NCBI GenBank assembly: GCA_021799555.1
Contig: JAJZAG010000223.1
Coordinates: forward strand, 1-6,301
Source of the DNA: Deltaproteobacteria bacterium
Lineage (GTDB): Bacteria > Desulfobacterota > Binatia > Binatales > Binataceae
DNA length: 6,301 nt
Direction of reading: 5' to 3'
The position numbers were made by a program, and so were the translations under genes. The number at the start of each line of letters is the position of its first letter. The stretch's first letter is position 1. Of this stretch, positions 5,590 to 6,301 are shown in pieces. The notes beneath the pieces were generated by a model. The model was given only the letters and a program-made list of their open reading frames with translations, was not told where the DNA came from and ran no database searches.

Positions 5590-6036
5590 ATGGGAATCAG
5601 ACACGAAGGGCGCGAGCTCGCGCTCAAGGCGCTCTACCGGATCGATATCTGCGGCGGCGCGTCGAACGAAGACCTGAGCCTGTTTTTCGACAGCTTTCCC
5701 GCCGACCCCCGCGTGCGCGGCTTCGCGATGCGGATCGTTGACGGCGTATGCGCCGAGATTCCCGCGCTCGACACGTTGATCGCAAAGGCCCTTGAACATT
5801 GGAAAATCCGCCGCCTGCCCCGCATCGATCACAATATCTTACGGATGGCGCTGTTCGAGCTCCTGCGGGTCGAGGACATCCCCACTCGCGTTACGATCGA
5901 TGAGGCGATCGAGCTCGCCAAATCGTACGGCGATCAGGATTCGGGGCGCTTCGTCAACGGCGTCCTCGACGAGCTTGCCGGGCGCCTCAACGTGAAGCAA
6001 AAGGGCGAGCCCGCCGGCGCGGCCAAAGCCGAGTAG
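5590..6036 (+). CDS. nusB: Transcription antitermination factor NusB
   Basis: NusB binds boxA RNA with NusE (ribosomal protein S10) and lets RNA polymerase read through rRNA operons. The 148-residue product is of normal size and all-helical. It opens RHEGRELALKALYRID, the family's N-terminal helix. Later it shows the diagnostic run from about residue 70: W-IRRLPRIDHNILRMALFEL, then EDIPTRVTIDEAIELAKSYG and SGRFVNGVLDELA. The last 15 or so residues are a charged, Ala/Gly-rich tail. The start lies 18 bp after the ribBA stop; I see no clear Shine-Dalgarno in the gap, so it may depend on coupling to upstream translation. nusB after riboflavin genes is a very common bacterial arrangement, usually with ribH between them, which is lacking here. 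Confidence 0.96.
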   Translation: MGIRHEGRELALKALYRIDICGGASNEDLSLFFDSFPADPRVRGFAMRIVDGVCAEIPALDTLIAKALEHWKIRRLPRIDHNILRMALFELLRVEDIPTRVTIDEAIELAKSYGDQDSGRFVNGVLDELAGRLNVKQKGEPAGAAKAE

Positions 6037-6038
6037 CG

Positions 6039-6301
6039 ATGCCGCTGGAGACCGCGCTCGCCTTTCTGAAGTCCGCGGATTCCCGCAAGTCGCTCGAACC
6101 CGCAATCGTCATCTTCGGACCACAGCCATTTCTGCGCGAAGCGGTGCTCGCGGCGATTGTCAAGCGCCTGCTCGAGAGCGGCTACCAGTACCGATCCTTC
6201 CATATCGCGTCGAGCGCCGATTTCGCTCGCGCCATCGACGAAACGAACGCGGCCGATCTTTTCGCCGCGCGCAAGGTCGTCGTATGCCGCGTGTTGAAGT
6301 C
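6039..6301 (+). CDS. holA: Probable DNA polymerase III delta subunit HolA, 3'-truncated by window edge
   Basis: The frame opens 2 bp after the nusB stop and runs to the window end, giving 87 residues with no stop. It reads MPLETALAFLKSADS, then AIVIFGPQPFLREAVLAAIV, and ends with ADLFAARKVVVCRVLK. This pattern, a strand with G-x-x-x-F-L and then a helix, later a LF-x-x-R-x-V-V-V strand, is that of the delta subunit N-terminal domain. Delta opens the beta clamp in the clamp-loader complex. The FGPQPFL loop stands where loader ATPases have a P-loop but lacks GKT, as expected for delta, which does not hydrolyse ATP. Tight spacing suggests co-transcription with nusB. Only about a quarter of the protein is visible, so the call rests on short motifs. 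Confidence 0.72.
   Translation, partial: MPLETALAFLKSADSRKSLEPAIVIFGPQPFLREAVLAAIVKRLLESGYQYRSFHIASSADFARAIDETNAADLFAARKVVVCRVLK

Overview
The window is a compact, all-forward block of conserved bacterial housekeeping genes in GC-rich DNA. There are no mobile elements, CRISPR arrays or RNA genes that I can recognise. In order it holds the 3' part of plsX, then fabD, acpP, nrdR, ribD, a ribBA-type gene, nusB, and the 5' part of a probable holA. The order (phospholipid and fatty-acid genes, then nrdR, then riboflavin genes, then nusB) is the scaffold known from Deltaproteobacteria/Desulfobacterota such as Geobacter. By inference the source is a GC-rich, Gram-negative, delta-like lineage, possibly an uncultivated one. 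I cannot assign a genus.

Layout. Bases 2-2083 carry plsX and fabD, which supply acyl-phosphate for phospholipid synthesis and malonyl-ACP for fatty-acid elongation. A 234-bp non-coding leader with a predicted hairpin and an AT-rich promoter-like stretch precedes acpP (2318-2557), which has a strong Shine-Dalgarno and probably its own promoter. After a 105-bp gap with two small GC-rich stem-loops comes nrdR, which overlaps ribD by 4 bp (ATGA). A 72-bp gap leads to ribBA, then nusB after 18 bp, then holA after 2 bp.

Three things stand out. (1) The cluster is stripped relative to the scaffold: fabH, fabG, fabF, glyA, ribE and ribH are all missing from their usual places, and no gap is long enough to hide them. 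(2) The DHBP-synthase half of the RibBA protein has lost several residues that are nearly invariant in active RibB, including the metal-binding His of the GHTEA motif, while its GTP cyclohydrolase II half looks intact. The protein is probably a one-activity RibBA or a RibB half with a changed function. (3) PlsX carries a tail of about 140 residues beyond its catalytic fold: a short basic amphipathic segment followed by a Pro/Ser/His/Lys-rich, probably disordered region with a degenerate internal repeat.

Together the genes serve acyl-chain and phospholipid synthesis, control of deoxynucleotide synthesis, the first steps of riboflavin synthesis, rRNA transcription antitermination and replication clamp loading. 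All family calls come from reading motifs by eye. No database search or folding program was run.
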